Shown one piece after another: positions 34,284 to 45,813 of a stretch of DNA of 64,000 nt (position 1 is the stretch's first letter; each line of letters starts with the position of its first letter). A program made the position numbers and the translations under genes. Source of the DNA: RBG-16-66-30 sp041479905 (lineage in GTDB: Bacteria > Acidobacteriota > Aminicenantia > Aminicenantales > Saccharicenantaceae); the NCBI GenBank assembly GCA_041479905.1, contig JBGOYY010000005.1, forward strand, positions 1 to 64,000. Reading direction: 5' to 3'. Below the pieces are notes generated by a model. It was not told the origin of the DNA, did not search any database, and saw only the letters and a program-made list of their open reading frames with translations.

Positions 34284-35462
34284 ATGAATTTGATCACCGA
34301 CCTGGACGTCAAGGGAAAGCGCATTTTCCTGCGCGTCGACTTCAACGTCCCCCTGGACGAAAACGGCGGCATCCGGGACGACACCCGGATCAGGGCCTCC
34401 CTGCCCACCATCCGCTATCTGCTGGACCACGGCGCCCGGCTCGTCATCGCGTCCCACATGGGCCGACCGAAGGGCAAGGCCGATCCGAAGATGAGCCTCA
34501 AGCCGGCCGCGAAACGGCTGGCCGAGCTCATCCCCAACAAGGTGGTCATGGCCCCCGACGTCGTCGGCGACGAGGTCGCCCGCCTCAAGCGCGGCCTCGG
34601 CGAAGGCGAGGCGCTCCTGCTCGAGAACGTCCGCTTCTACAAGGAAGAAGAGAAGAACGACCCCGAGTTCGCCAGGAAACTCGCCGAGGACATCGACATC
34701 TTCGTCAACGACGCCTTCGGCTCGAGCCACCGGGCCCACGCCTCCGTCGTCGCTATCGCCGGATTCGCCCCGGCCAAGGCCGCCGGCTACTTGATGAAGA
34801 AAGAGGTCGACTATTTGAAAAAGGCCATCCACGCGCCCGAGAAACCCTACGTCGCCATCCTCGGGGGAGCCAAGGTCTCGGACAAGATCGAGATCATCGA
34901 AAGCCTGCTCGGCAAGGCCGACCAAATCCTCATCGGCGGGGCCATGGCCTACACCTTCCTGAAAGCGCAGGGCCTGGGCGTGGGAAGATCACTGGTCGAG
35001 GACGACCAGAGGCAGATCGCCCTGGTCATCCTGGAGAAGTCCCGGACGAAGAGCGGCAGTTTCCATCTTCCGCTCGATCATGTCCTGGCCGAGTCCGCCG
35101 AGACCGGAGCCGTGACCCGGATCGTGGAATCCCTCCCCTTCCCCGAAGACATGATGGGCGTCGACATCGGCCCCAAGACGGTCGCCGCTTATTCGGCCGT
35201 CATCGCCGGGGCCAAGACGATCTTTTGGAACGGCCCGATGGGCATCTTCGAGATCGAGGAGTTCGCCCAGGGCACGATCGGCATCGCCAAGGCCGTCGCC
35301 GAGTCCAGAGCGGTCTCCATCGTCGGGGGCGGCGATTCCGTCGCGGCGGTGAAGAAGGCCGGCGTCATGGACAGGATCAGTCACATCTCGACGGGCGGCG
35401 GCGCCTCCCTCGAGTACATCGCCTACGAAACCCTCCCCGGGATAACCGCCCTGGAAAACTAG
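34284..35462 (+). CDS. pgk: phosphoglycerate kinase
   Basis: A 392-residue kinase that makes ATP from 1,3-bisphosphoglycerate. The N-terminal domain has RVDFNVPLD and SHMGRPKG; the C-terminal domain has AILGGAKVSDKI, FWNGPMGIFE and the nucleotide loop GGGDSVAAV...STGGGASLE. Normal length. Its stop codon abuts the tpiA start. Confidence 0.97.
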   Translation: MNLITDLDVKGKRIFLRVDFNVPLDENGGIRDDTRIRASLPTIRYLLDHGARLVIASHMGRPKGKADPKMSLKPAAKRLAELIPNKVVMAPDVVGDEVARLKRGLGEGEALLLENVRFYKEEEKNDPEFARKLAEDIDIFVNDAFGSSHRAHASVVAIAGFAPAKAAGYLMKKEVDYLKKAIHAPEKPYVAILGGAKVSDKIEIIESLLGKADQILIGGAMAYTFLKAQGLGVGRSLVEDDQRQIALVILEKSRTKSGSFHLPLDHVLAESAETGAVTRIVESLPFPEDMMGVDIGPKTVAAYSAVIAGAKTIFWNGPMGIFEIEEFAQGTIGIAKAVAESRAVSIVGGGDSVAAVKKAGVMDRISHISTGGGASLEYIAYETLPGITALEN

Positions 35463-36251
35463 ATGGCCGGCAGCGGGCAAGGTCCCTTCGTCGCGGGCAA
35501 CTGGAAAATGCACCTGACGCGCCCGGAGGCCCGGGCGCTCGCTCAAAAGGTGGCCACGGCCATGCACGGCCTGCACGAAAGCCGCATCGTCCTCATCCCC
35601 CCGTTTACGGTTCTCGGTGAAGTCGGGGCGGTCCTCGCCGGCTCGGACGTCCGGCTCGGCGCCCAAGACCTCTTCTGGGAGGACAAGGGGGCCTACACGG
35701 GCGAGGTCTCGGCCCCCATGCTCAAGGAGGCCGGCTGCGCGCACGTCCTCGTCGGCCATTCCGAAAGGCGGCAGTATTTCGGGGAGACCGACGAAACGGT
35801 CAACCGGAAGGTCCATGCCGCCTTGCGCTCGGGCCTCTCGCCCATCGTCTGCGTCGGGGAAGTCCTCGAGGAGCGGGAAAGCGGCCGGACGACCGAGAGG
35901 ATCGACGCCCAGCTTTCGGCCGGCCTCCGCGGCCTCTCGCCCGCCGAAATGGGGGAGATCGTCCTCGCCTATGAGCCCGTCTGGGCCATCGGCACGGGAA
36001 AAACCGCCTCCCCCGTCCAGGCCGAAGAGGTCCACGCCCACATCCGGAAGCGTCTCCGGGACAGCTATGGAAATGACAGGGCCACCTGTGCTATAATTCT
36101 CTACGGCGGCTCCGTTAAGCCGGCCAATTCTTATCCGCTGTTCAAAGAAAAGAACATCGACGGATTTTTGGTCGGAGGAGCATCCCTCGACGCGGCCGAT
36201 TTCATCGGCATCGCCGGGGAGGCCCTCCGCGCCTACAGGGAAGAAAAGTGA
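35463..36251 (+). CDS. tpiA: triosephosphate isomerase
   Basis: A 262-residue TIM-barrel enzyme. Substrate Asn and Lys in AGNWKMH, catalytic His in LVGHSERRQYFGE, catalytic Glu in AYEPVWAIGTGKTAS, and the GGSVKPANSYPLF phosphate loop. Slightly longer than usual at the N-terminus. The ATG is immediately after the pgk TAG; the 3' end overlaps secG by 4 bp. Confidence 0.97.
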   Translation: MAGSGQGPFVAGNWKMHLTRPEARALAQKVATAMHGLHESRIVLIPPFTVLGEVGAVLAGSDVRLGAQDLFWEDKGAYTGEVSAPMLKEAGCAHVLVGHSERRQYFGETDETVNRKVHAALRSGLSPIVCVGEVLEERESGRTTERIDAQLSAGLRGLSPAEMGEIVLAYEPVWAIGTGKTASPVQAEEVHAHIRKRLRDSYGNDRATCAIILYGGSVKPANSYPLFKEKNIDGFLVGGASLDAADFIGIAGEALRAYREEK

Positions 36252-36652
36252 GCGCTTTAATCATCATCCTGCACATCATCGTTTGTCTGATCCTGATCTT
36301 CGCGATCCTTCTGCAGTCGGGCAAGGCCGCGGACCTGGCCGGGGCCTTCGGCGGAGGCGGCAGTCAGACCGCTTTCGGGGGCCGCGGGTCCACCTCCCTG
36401 CTCTCGAAGGTGACAACCGCCGCGGCGATCATCTTCATGCTGACCTCGCTCGGCCTCTGGATCCTCTCCGGCAAGCAGGGGTCGTCCGTCGTCGGTGGAG
36501 AGAAGGCCCCGGCGACGGCCGCCGAAAAGGCCGCCCCGCCTGCGGCCAAGCCCGCGGACAAGACGGCAACCGACAAGAAGGCGGCTCCGCCCGCCGAGAA
36601 AACCGTTCCGCAAAAGCCCCCCGCTACCGAGGGGACGGCCGCGAAGAAATAA
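36248..36652 (+). CDS. secG: protein-export membrane protein SecG
   Basis: A 134-residue SecYEG subunit. GTG start in a GTGA overlap with the tpiA stop. Two membrane helices (about 2-20 and 52-72) flank the conserved AFGGGGSQTAFGGRGSTSLL loop. The last 55 residues form an Ala-, Lys- and Pro-rich cytoplasmic tail, longer than in E. coli SecG. It is followed after 2 bp by tRNA-Leu, an arrangement also known from E. coli. Confidence 0.95.
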   Translation: MSALIIILHIIVCLILIFAILLQSGKAADLAGAFGGGGSQTAFGGRGSTSLLSKVTTAAAIIFMLTSLGLWILSGKQGSSVVGGEKAPATAAEKAAPPAAKPADKTATDKKAAPPAEKTVPQKPPATEGTAAKK

Positions 36653-36654
36653 TT

Positions 36655-36738
36655 GCCGAAGTGGTGGAATTGGCAGACACGCTAGCTTGAGGGGTTAGTT
36701 CCCGCAAGGGATTGGGGGTTCGAGTCCCCCCTTCGGCA
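36655..36738 (+). tRNA. tRNA-Leu (anticodon GAG)
   Basis: An 84-nt class II tRNA. Acceptor stem GCCGAAG / CTTCGGC, discriminator A, anticodon stem CTAGC / GTTAG with loop TTGAGGG (anticodon GAG), a long variable arm (TTCCCGCAAGGGA) and T-arm GGGGGTTCGAGTCCCCC. No CCA is encoded. It lies directly after secG and is probably co-transcribed. Confidence 0.95.
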
Positions 36739-36753
36739 TTCCCTCAATCTCCC

Positions 36754-40065
<3,312 letters not shown>

Positions 40066-40227
40066 CGGGACTCCTTCCAAATCGCCGTGGCGTTTCACCT
40101 TTGTCGTGTATCGCGAAGGAGCGCCTTCCGCTTCGGTTCCGGAAAACGCTCGTCGGTTTTTTCTCGGCCATGCCTCCCTCCGGGGCAAGGATTCAAGAAG
40201 GCATTTTACGGGATTACCGGAACGCGG

Positions 40228-41340
40228 TCAAACGAACTTCGCCAGGATCCGGTTGGAGACGAGGAAATTCCGTGACGGAATCCTCAGCCGGCCGGCCGAG
40301 AGGACGAGCGACCCCTCCGCGACGAGCTCGCCGATTTCCCGGCCGAAAAGGGCCATGACGTCGACGTCGAACCGCTCGGTGAACGCGCCAAGATCGACCC
40401 CCTCGACGAGCCTCAGGCCGAAAATAAGGGCTTCCCGGGCGGCGAGGCTGGGAGTCAATTCAACGACATCCTCGCGGATCGTCTCGCTCCGGCTCAAGGC
40501 CTCGGCCCAATCGTCGAGGCATGTTGTGTTGCACCACCGCCTGCCGGGAAGGTGCGAGCCGGCCGAAGGGCCCAGCCCGAGGAACGGTTCGTACCGCCAG
40601 TATTTCAGGTTGTGGCGGCACTCCTTCCCAGGCCGGGCGAAGTTCGAGATTTCGTACTGGCGGAGGCCGGCCGCCTCGAGCGCGTCCCGGATCCTGTCGT
40701 AGGCATCGACGACCGCGTCCTCGTCGACGGGATGGCGGACAAGGAGCTCCTCGAACGGCAGGCCCTCGACGTTCTCGAGGATATAGACGGAAACATGATC
40801 CGGTTCGAGGCCGAGCGCGGTATCGAGGGAGCGCTCGACGGCCGCGGGGGTTTCGCCGGGGATCCCGATCATCAGGTCGATCGAGAGGGCGTCGAATCCA
40901 GCCCTGCGGCCGGTCCGGCAGAATCGCAAGGCCTCCTCGGCCGTGTAGGGCCGCCCGAGCGTCCGCAGGACGGCTTCGTCGAAGGATTGGACGCCGACGC
41001 TCAGCCGGGTGACTCCCGCCTCCCGCCAACCCCCGAAGAGGTCCGTCCCGGACGCGCCGGGGTTGGCTTCGAGCGTGAATTCCTCGATCTTTAGGGAGAA
41101 GTGGGCCTGGGCGAGCTCCCGGACCCAAACGACCTCGTCCGGCCCGAGGAGGGACGGCGTTCCTCCGCCCAGATAAACCGTATCGAACTCGAAGCCCGCT
41201 TCCCTCGGAGCGGCCGCTTCCCGTTCCAGGCCCTGCCGCCAGGTCCGATAGGACGCTTCATCCCAGGGCAGGCTCGAAAAATGGCAATACGGGCACTTGG
41301 CCGCGCAGAAAGGAAAATGGATGTAGAGGCCGGCGCGCAT
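40228..41340 (-). CDS. hemW: radical SAM protein HemW-like
   Basis: A 370-residue radical SAM protein. The N-terminal YIHFPFCAAKCPYCHF gives the C-x3-C-x2-C iron-sulfur motif; TVYLGGGTPSLL and LSVGVQSFDEAVLRTLGR are typical, and a HemW C-terminal domain follows. By family it is a heme chaperone rather than an oxygen-independent coproporphyrinogen oxidase, but the two are hard to tell apart by eye. It is monocistronic or read with the gene at 41381. Confidence 0.88.
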   Translation of the reverse strand: MRAGLYIHFPFCAAKCPYCHFSSLPWDEASYRTWRQGLEREAAAPREAGFEFDTVYLGGGTPSLLGPDEVVWVRELAQAHFSLKIEEFTLEANPGASGTDLFGGWREAGVTRLSVGVQSFDEAVLRTLGRPYTAEEALRFCRTGRRAGFDALSIDLMIGIPGETPAAVERSLDTALGLEPDHVSVYILENVEGLPFEELLVRHPVDEDAVVDAYDRIRDALEAAGLRQYEISNFARPGKECRHNLKYWRYEPFLGLGPSAGSHLPGRRWCNTTCLDDWAEALSRSETIREDVVELTPSLAAREALIFGLRLVEGVDLGAFTERFDVDVMALFGREIGELVAEGSLVLSAGRLRIPSRNFLVSNRILAKFV

Positions 41341-41380
41341 GGGTCCTTAGATGAAAAGTCCTTGCGCCCCGTCCGTTTCC

Positions 41381-41848
41381 TCAGTCCCTCTCTTCGTATC
41401 CCACGGCCGCGTAGAAGATGGCCCGGTCGAAGAACACGATCACCCTGTGGTAGAGATCCATGGCCTGGTACAGGTCGAGGGCGGTATCCATCAGCCCCGC
41501 CACCTGGATCTTTCCCCAGAGGAGACGCCGAATGTGGCAGAGCGAGAGCACGATCTCCGAGAACGGGAAGCCCTCCCGCCGGCGCTGTCGGCCGAGGGCA
41601 GTCCAATAGCTCCGCACCTCCTCCTTGGTCGTTTCGTGGGAGATCCACTTGCCGAGCTGGCTGTATACACGGAAGGCCCGCCTGTAGATCTCCTTCTGAT
41701 CGAATCCCTGGTAGCTGGGCATCCTCGGGTCGCGCCGGATGTCCTCGACATAGCCCAGAGTCAGCTCGTCGGCGTTGCGCTCGATGAGGTCGACCAGCTT
41801 GCGCGAAGCGGTAGTCTCAAAAAAGACGTCCTCACCTGACTCCGGCAC
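41381..41848 (-). CDS. RsbRD N-terminal-like domain protein
   Basis: A 155-residue all-helical cytoplasmic protein resembling the RsbRD (RsbT co-antagonist) N-terminal domain: an L-x-x-L-I-E-R-N-A-D-E-L-T start and a central RREGFPFSEIVLSLCHIRRLLW helix. The GTG at 41848 is favoured by GAGGGG just upstream; the frame stays open to 41899. There is no STAS domain or kinase beside it, so a role in a stressosome-like or two-component sensing path is only a guess. Confidence 0.72.
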   Translation of the reverse strand: MPESGEDVFFETTASRKLVDLIERNADELTLGYVEDIRRDPRMPSYQGFDQKEIYRRAFRVYSQLGKWISHETTKEEVRSYWTALGRQRRREGFPFSEIVLSLCHIRRLLWGKIQVAGLMDTALDLYQAMDLYHRVIVFFDRAIFYAAVGYEERD

Positions 41849-41903
41849 AGTTCCCCTCACTCTCGTCCGAAATGTAGCACGGGGCCCGGGGCTTGTCAAT
41901 AAG

Positions 41904-41939
41904 AAAGCCCCCTTCCCCGGCCGGGGGAAGAGGGCTTTT
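41904..41939 (-). terminator. intrinsic terminator after YHS gene
   Basis: A long GC-rich hairpin (AAAGCCC and CTTCCCC arms pairing with GGGGGAAG and GGGCTTT, one bulge on each side, GGCC loop). On the minus strand it is followed by TTTCTTATT. It lies 20 bp after the end of the YHS gene and blocks read-through into the RsbRD-like gene. Confidence 0.75.
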
Positions 41940-41959
41940 CGTTATAGGTCGGGGCGAGT

Positions 41960-42643
41960 TTACTTGATGACGTCCTTCTTCATCATCGGGCAATTTGCGC
42001 AGGCGGTTCCCTCGGGGGCCTTGTCGGCCTTAGCGGCTTCTTCTTTCATCTTTTTCATCATGGCCACGTGTTCTGTCATGTGTTCCTGGATGGCCTTGAC
42101 CGTCTCAGGGGTCTTCGAGGTCACCTTGAGGATGACGCCGTCCTTGGTCGTCTCGACCGTCATCTCGACGTCGGCGCCGAGGAGCGGACAGTCCGGGCCG
42201 CAGGCCATGCCCATGCCCATGCCGCCCCTCATTCGCATGCCCTTGCCGCCGTGCATCATGCCCATCCGGCCCATCCGGCCATGCATCTTCATGCCGCGGG
42301 CCATCATCGGACAGCCGGCCATCGGGGTCCCCTCGGGCATGGGAGCCTGTCCCATGTGCTGGCCATGCATCATGCCCATAGGAGCGGTCTTCTCTTCGCC
42401 CTTCGCCGGGGCCTTGAGATACTTCTCGGGATCCTTGGCGAAAGCCTCCTTGCAACCGGGGTTGCAGAAGTAATAAGTTGTCCCCTTGTACTCGTAGGTG
42501 GCCTTGGCCGTGGCCTTGACGACGGTCATCCCGCAGACGGGGTCGATGGCCGTATCGCCGCTTTTCTGCTGGGCTAGCACCCCGATGACGAGAACGAAGG
42601 CCAGGGCGGCCATGACCATGATCGAACGCATATTTTTGTTCAT
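41960..42643 (-). CDS. secreted YHS-domain protein with Met/His-rich metal-binding region
   Basis: A 227-residue exported protein with a signal peptide (1-24, ending VLAQ). A YHS/TRASH-type domain follows (about 33-75) with DPVCGMTV and TYYFCNPGCKEAF, known for copper or heavy-metal binding. Residues about 85-150 are extraordinarily rich in Met, Gly and His (for example MGMMHGQHMG, MRGGMGMGMACGPDC). CPMM occurs twice, once at the C-terminal end. It probably binds or buffers copper(I) in the periplasm. It has its own promoter and terminator. Confidence 0.85.
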   Translation of the reverse strand: MNKNMRSIMVMAALAFVLVIGVLAQQKSGDTAIDPVCGMTVVKATAKATYEYKGTTYYFCNPGCKEAFAKDPEKYLKAPAKGEEKTAPMGMMHGQHMGQAPMPEGTPMAGCPMMARGMKMHGRMGRMGMMHGGKGMRMRGGMGMGMACGPDCPLLGADVEMTVETTKDGVILKVTSKTPETVKAIQEHMTEHVAMMKKMKEEAAKADKAPEGTACANCPMMKKDVIK

Positions 42644-42667
42644 GAAGTTCCTCCTCTATTCTTAGAT

Positions 42668-42696
42668 ATTGTATCGTATTGCTCGGGAAAAGGCAA
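42668..42696 (-). promoter_or_regulatory. promoter of YHS gene
   Basis: -35 TTGCCT (42691-42696), 17-bp spacer, -10 TACAAT (42668-42673) on the minus strand. The ribosome site GAGGAGG precedes the ATG at 42643. Confidence 0.6.
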
Positions 42697-42711
42697 GGCC
42701 CGGCAAGCGGT

Positions 42712-42970
42712 CTATTTTCCCTTGATGATGGCGATCAGGGTCTCCAGGGCCCTCGGGTCGTCGCATTCGCCCAGCCAAAAAACGGCCTTCTTCCGGACGC
42801 GGGGGTCGGGATGGGTTTTGGCCAGCTTGATGAGGGCGTCGACCCCCTGGTTCTCCGGGAGCTGGGACAGAGCGAACGTAGTAGACTTTTTTCTTGTAGC
42901 GCTCGACGAACTCCCGGAAGGCCCGCTGGTCGCCCCGGGCCATTCCTTCGATAAGCGTGTTTTCGTCCAT
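42712..42970 (-). pseudogene. deletion scar: ECF sigma N-terminus joined to HEAT-repeat C-terminus
   Basis: From ATG 42970 the frame encodes about 32 residues of an ECF sigma factor (DENTLIEGMARGDQRAF, then ERYKKKVYYV) and stops matching near 42880. From there a different frame encodes the end of a HEAT-repeat protein: FALSQLPENQGVDALIKLA, then RKKAVFWLGECDDPRALETL, stop at 42712. The two pieces are out of frame, so no chimeric protein is made. In related genomes an ECF sigma gene is often followed by an anti-sigma and a HEAT-repeat gene, so one internal deletion would give this structure. An assembly error is the alternative. Confidence 0.8.
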
Positions 42971-43054
42971 CAGGTCCATCTCCGGCTTTCACTCCATTAG
43001 ACGGACGACCGGGCCGGAGGGTTGGCAGGATTTAAAAAGGCCTGAGATGCAGGC

Positions 43055-44386
43055 TCAGACCGTCCACGGCTCCCGGTGCGGGTAGTCCAGGCGGCGGTTA
43101 GCCTCGTCGTCCCCGACGAAGCGCTCGGACGAGGGGTCCCAGGCGAGCTTGCGGCCGAGTTTCATGGCGATGTGGGTCATCATGCAGATGGTGTTGGAAC
43201 GATGGCCCACCTCGACCGGGGCCGCCGGCGCCTTCCGGCTCCGCACGGCCTCCAGGAAATTCTTCATGTGGTTGCCGCTCTGGACGAGCTTGACCTCGCC
43301 CTGGCCGGGTTTCCAGCGCAGGATCTCCGGGTCCGAGGCCTTGATCGCTCCGCGTTCAACGAAGACCCAGCCCTTGTCCCCCTCGAATCGGACGCCGGCC
43401 GGATCTCCGGTCTCCATGATCAGCCGGACGCCGTTGGCGTAAACCGCCTCGGCCTGGAATTTCGTGTGGACGTTGAAGAGGCCCCGGTCCGGGAATTCGG
43501 CCTTGGCCTCGACGCTGACGGGACCCGTCTCGTCGGTGCCGTTGCCCCACTGGGCGATGTCCATCATGTGGGAGCCCCAGCCCGTGACCATGCCCAGGCA
43601 ATACGGTTCGATCTGGAGCCAGCCGGGCCGCTCGTAGCTCGTCTGGGGATGGACCCGGTCTTCGGCGAACGGGGCCGGCGCCGTCGGGCCCATCCAAAGG
43701 TCGTAATCGAGGTTCGGCGGCACCGGCGACGGCCGCGGGTCGCCGCGGCCCTGGTCCTCGGGCAGCCAGACGCGGATCGTCTGGAGCTTTCCGACGCGCC
43801 CGTTGCGGGCGAGCTCGCAGGCCATGAGGAAGTGGATGGAGGAGCGTTGTTGCGATCCCACCTGGAGGATGCGCTTGTTTTTATGAACCGCCTCGACGAG
43901 TTTGCGGCCCTCGGCGATGGAGTAGGTCAGCGGTTTCTCCAGGTAGATGTCCTTGCCCGCCTTTGCGGCCGCGGTGCCCATCGCCCCGTGCCAGAAGTCG
44001 GGCGCGACGATGAGGACGCCGTCGAGGTCCTTCCGGGCCAGGAGCTCGCGGAAGTCCCGATAAGCAGCGACGCTTTTTGCCGCGTCCTTGCCCGTCTCGA
44101 GGGTGTAGATCTTCTCGGCCAGCCACTGGGCGTCTTCGAGCCGGTGCGAGTCGGCGTCGCAGACGGCGATGACCCGGGCCCCGGTCTCGAGACCGCGGTA
44201 GATGAGCTCCTGCATGTCGGCCTGGCCCTGACGGCCGACGCCGATGCAGCCGAACTGGAGAGTGTCGCTCGGCGCGGGCCGGGCGAAGACGGACGAAGGG
44301 ACGATGGCCGGAGCGATGGCCGTGACCGCGGCGGCCTTTAAAAAGCTCCTTCGGGTCATGTCATGGGATGTCTGCTTACGACTCAT
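43055..44386 (-). CDS. Gfo/Idh/MocA oxidoreductase with Tat signal
   Basis: A 443-residue NAD(P)-dependent oxidoreductase exported by Tat (MTRRSFLKAAAVTAIAPAIV at the start). Rossmann part with GCIGVGRQGQ and the family EKP motif (YLEKPLTYSIAEGR). The C-terminal half is the larger substrate domain with DPAGVRFEGDKGWV. Such Tat-exported members are common in polysaccharide-degrading bacteria and probably act on sugars in the periplasm. No sugar-pathway gene adjoins it. Confidence 0.9.
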   Translation of the reverse strand: MSRKQTSHDMTRRSFLKAAAVTAIAPAIVPSSVFARPAPSDTLQFGCIGVGRQGQADMQELIYRGLETGARVIAVCDADSHRLEDAQWLAEKIYTLETGKDAAKSVAAYRDFRELLARKDLDGVLIVAPDFWHGAMGTAAAKAGKDIYLEKPLTYSIAEGRKLVEAVHKNKRILQVGSQQRSSIHFLMACELARNGRVGKLQTIRVWLPEDQGRGDPRPSPVPPNLDYDLWMGPTAPAPFAEDRVHPQTSYERPGWLQIEPYCLGMVTGWGSHMMDIAQWGNGTDETGPVSVEAKAEFPDRGLFNVHTKFQAEAVYANGVRLIMETGDPAGVRFEGDKGWVFVERGAIKASDPEILRWKPGQGEVKLVQSGNHMKNFLEAVRSRKAPAAPVEVGHRSNTICMMTHIAMKLGRKLAWDPSSERFVGDDEANRRLDYPHREPWTV

Positions 44387-44440
44387 GATTGCCTCCCCGC
44401 TCAGAAACTATCACGGTGAAAACGCGCTGTCAACGCCGGC

Positions 44441-45802
44441 TCAGAAGAGGGAGAGGATCTTGACGATGGCGCCGGCGGCCACGACCAGGATGGCCAGGAG
44501 AAGCAGGATGTTCCAGACGGTCCCCTTGAAACCCCGGCTGACCTCATTTCCCAGGTAGCTTCTCTTGTTCTGGAGGATGAAGAAGGCGACGTAGGCGATG
44601 GGCATCATGACCAGGGCGATGGAGGACGCCAGGACCGGCAGCCAGAACGGCGTCGGATAGAAGGCGCCGAGGATGCCGATATTCGCGGTCATCGTGGCCG
44701 CCCAGTAGGCCCAGCCCCGGGGTTCGAAGCCGAACATTTCGCTCAGAACGAAGCCGCAGATGACCATCTCGATGGTCAGCGTCGTGAAGCACATGCCGAG
44801 GATGCCCAGCGAGAAGATCACGCGGCCCGCGGCCACCCCGGCCACGGGGGCCAGGGCGTGGGCGGCGTCGACCGCGCCCCGGACCTTGATCCCCTGGACG
44901 TGGAGCGTATTGGCGCAGGCGATGACGACCAGGCTCGTCGTCAGGACGAATGGCGCGAACATCGAGACGGCCAGGTCGAAGTTTTTAAGTCCCCGGTGCT
45001 CCTTCCCCCAGCCGCGGGCGAGGAGCGTGTAGGGATAGAGGAAGGTCATGTTGACGCCCACGGCCGCGCCCAGGGCGCCGAGCACGATGGTCAGGCCTTC
45101 GCGGTCGCGGGGGATGTAGAACCCGAAAAGCCCGTTGAGCAGGGCCTTGAAATCGACGCCGGTCTTGATGACGACGAGGAGAAAAAAGAGCGACATGACC
45201 AGGACGGTGTATTTCAGGACGCGCTCGAAGAGACGCACCGCCCGACGGCTGCCTTGCCCGTAGCTCCAGCAGAGCGCGGTCCCGGCGGCGAGGAGGGCGA
45301 GGGCGATGGGCGCCTTGGGGACCGTCCGGCCGGCCACGTCGAAGATGTCCTGGGTGACGTTGACAGCCAGGGCGTATTGCGGGAATTGCCAGATGATGGA
45401 GGCCAGGAGCACGACCGCTCCCCACGATACGGCCAGGGCCGGGTGGAGCTTCTTGCGGAACACGTCGTAAGGCCGGGCCTGGGTCGTCAGGAGCTGGTGA
45501 CCGATGGCCGAGAACACGACGACGCCGAGAAACATGGCCACGGGCTGGACCCACAGAAGCTTGTAGCCGAAGACGGCGCCGGCGAAGATCGACGACCCGG
45601 CCGAACCGGCGCCCAGGGTCAGGGCGCTCTGGACCCAGCCGGGACCGGAGAGCGACCAGTAGCCCCGCCATTTGCGCCAGAGGCCGGGTCGGGCGTCGAT
45701 CTCCCTCAGCCGGGCTTTCTCCCGCTCCAAGGCTTCGGAGTCGCGGGCCTGGACCATGGGCAGGCCGCGGCGAAGGTCGTCGGTCCGGCTTTCGTTCGGC
45801 AA
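44441..45802 (-). CDS. Nramp-related transporter without the metal-binding motif
   Basis: A 453-residue integral membrane protein with about 11 helices, of the Nramp fold. TM1 begins GPGWVQSALTLGAGSAGSS; aligned with the Nramp GPG...DPGN motif, the metal-ligand Asp and Asn are Gly and Ser. TM6 shows no MPH-type metal motif (TLTIEMVICGFVLSEMFGF). It is therefore unlikely to carry Mn or Fe the usual way; substrate unknown. A charged cytoplasmic N-terminus of about 45 residues precedes TM1. The cupin gene lies 11 bp upstream on the same strand. Confidence 0.82.
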   Translation of the reverse strand: MPNESRTDDLRRGLPMVQARDSEALEREKARLREIDARPGLWRKWRGYWSLSGPGWVQSALTLGAGSAGSSIFAGAVFGYKLLWVQPVAMFLGVVVFSAIGHQLLTTQARPYDVFRKKLHPALAVSWGAVVLLASIIWQFPQYALAVNVTQDIFDVAGRTVPKAPIALALLAAGTALCWSYGQGSRRAVRLFERVLKYTVLVMSLFFLLVVIKTGVDFKALLNGLFGFYIPRDREGLTIVLGALGAAVGVNMTFLYPYTLLARGWGKEHRGLKNFDLAVSMFAPFVLTTSLVVIACANTLHVQGIKVRGAVDAAHALAPVAGVAAGRVIFSLGILGMCFTTLTIEMVICGFVLSEMFGFEPRGWAYWAATMTANIGILGAFYPTPFWLPVLASSIALVMMPIAYVAFFILQNKRSYLGNEVSRGFKGTVWNILLLLAILVVAAGAIVKILSLF

Positions 45803-45813
45803 GGTCCTCCCTT

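Noticed and set aside
31037..34411. 1124-codon open frame on the minus strand
   Set aside because: It lies antisense to the diguanylate cyclase and gap genes, which have complete motifs. The frame is open because of GC-rich third-position codon use; its composition is Asp/Gly/Val/Arg-rich without any family motif.
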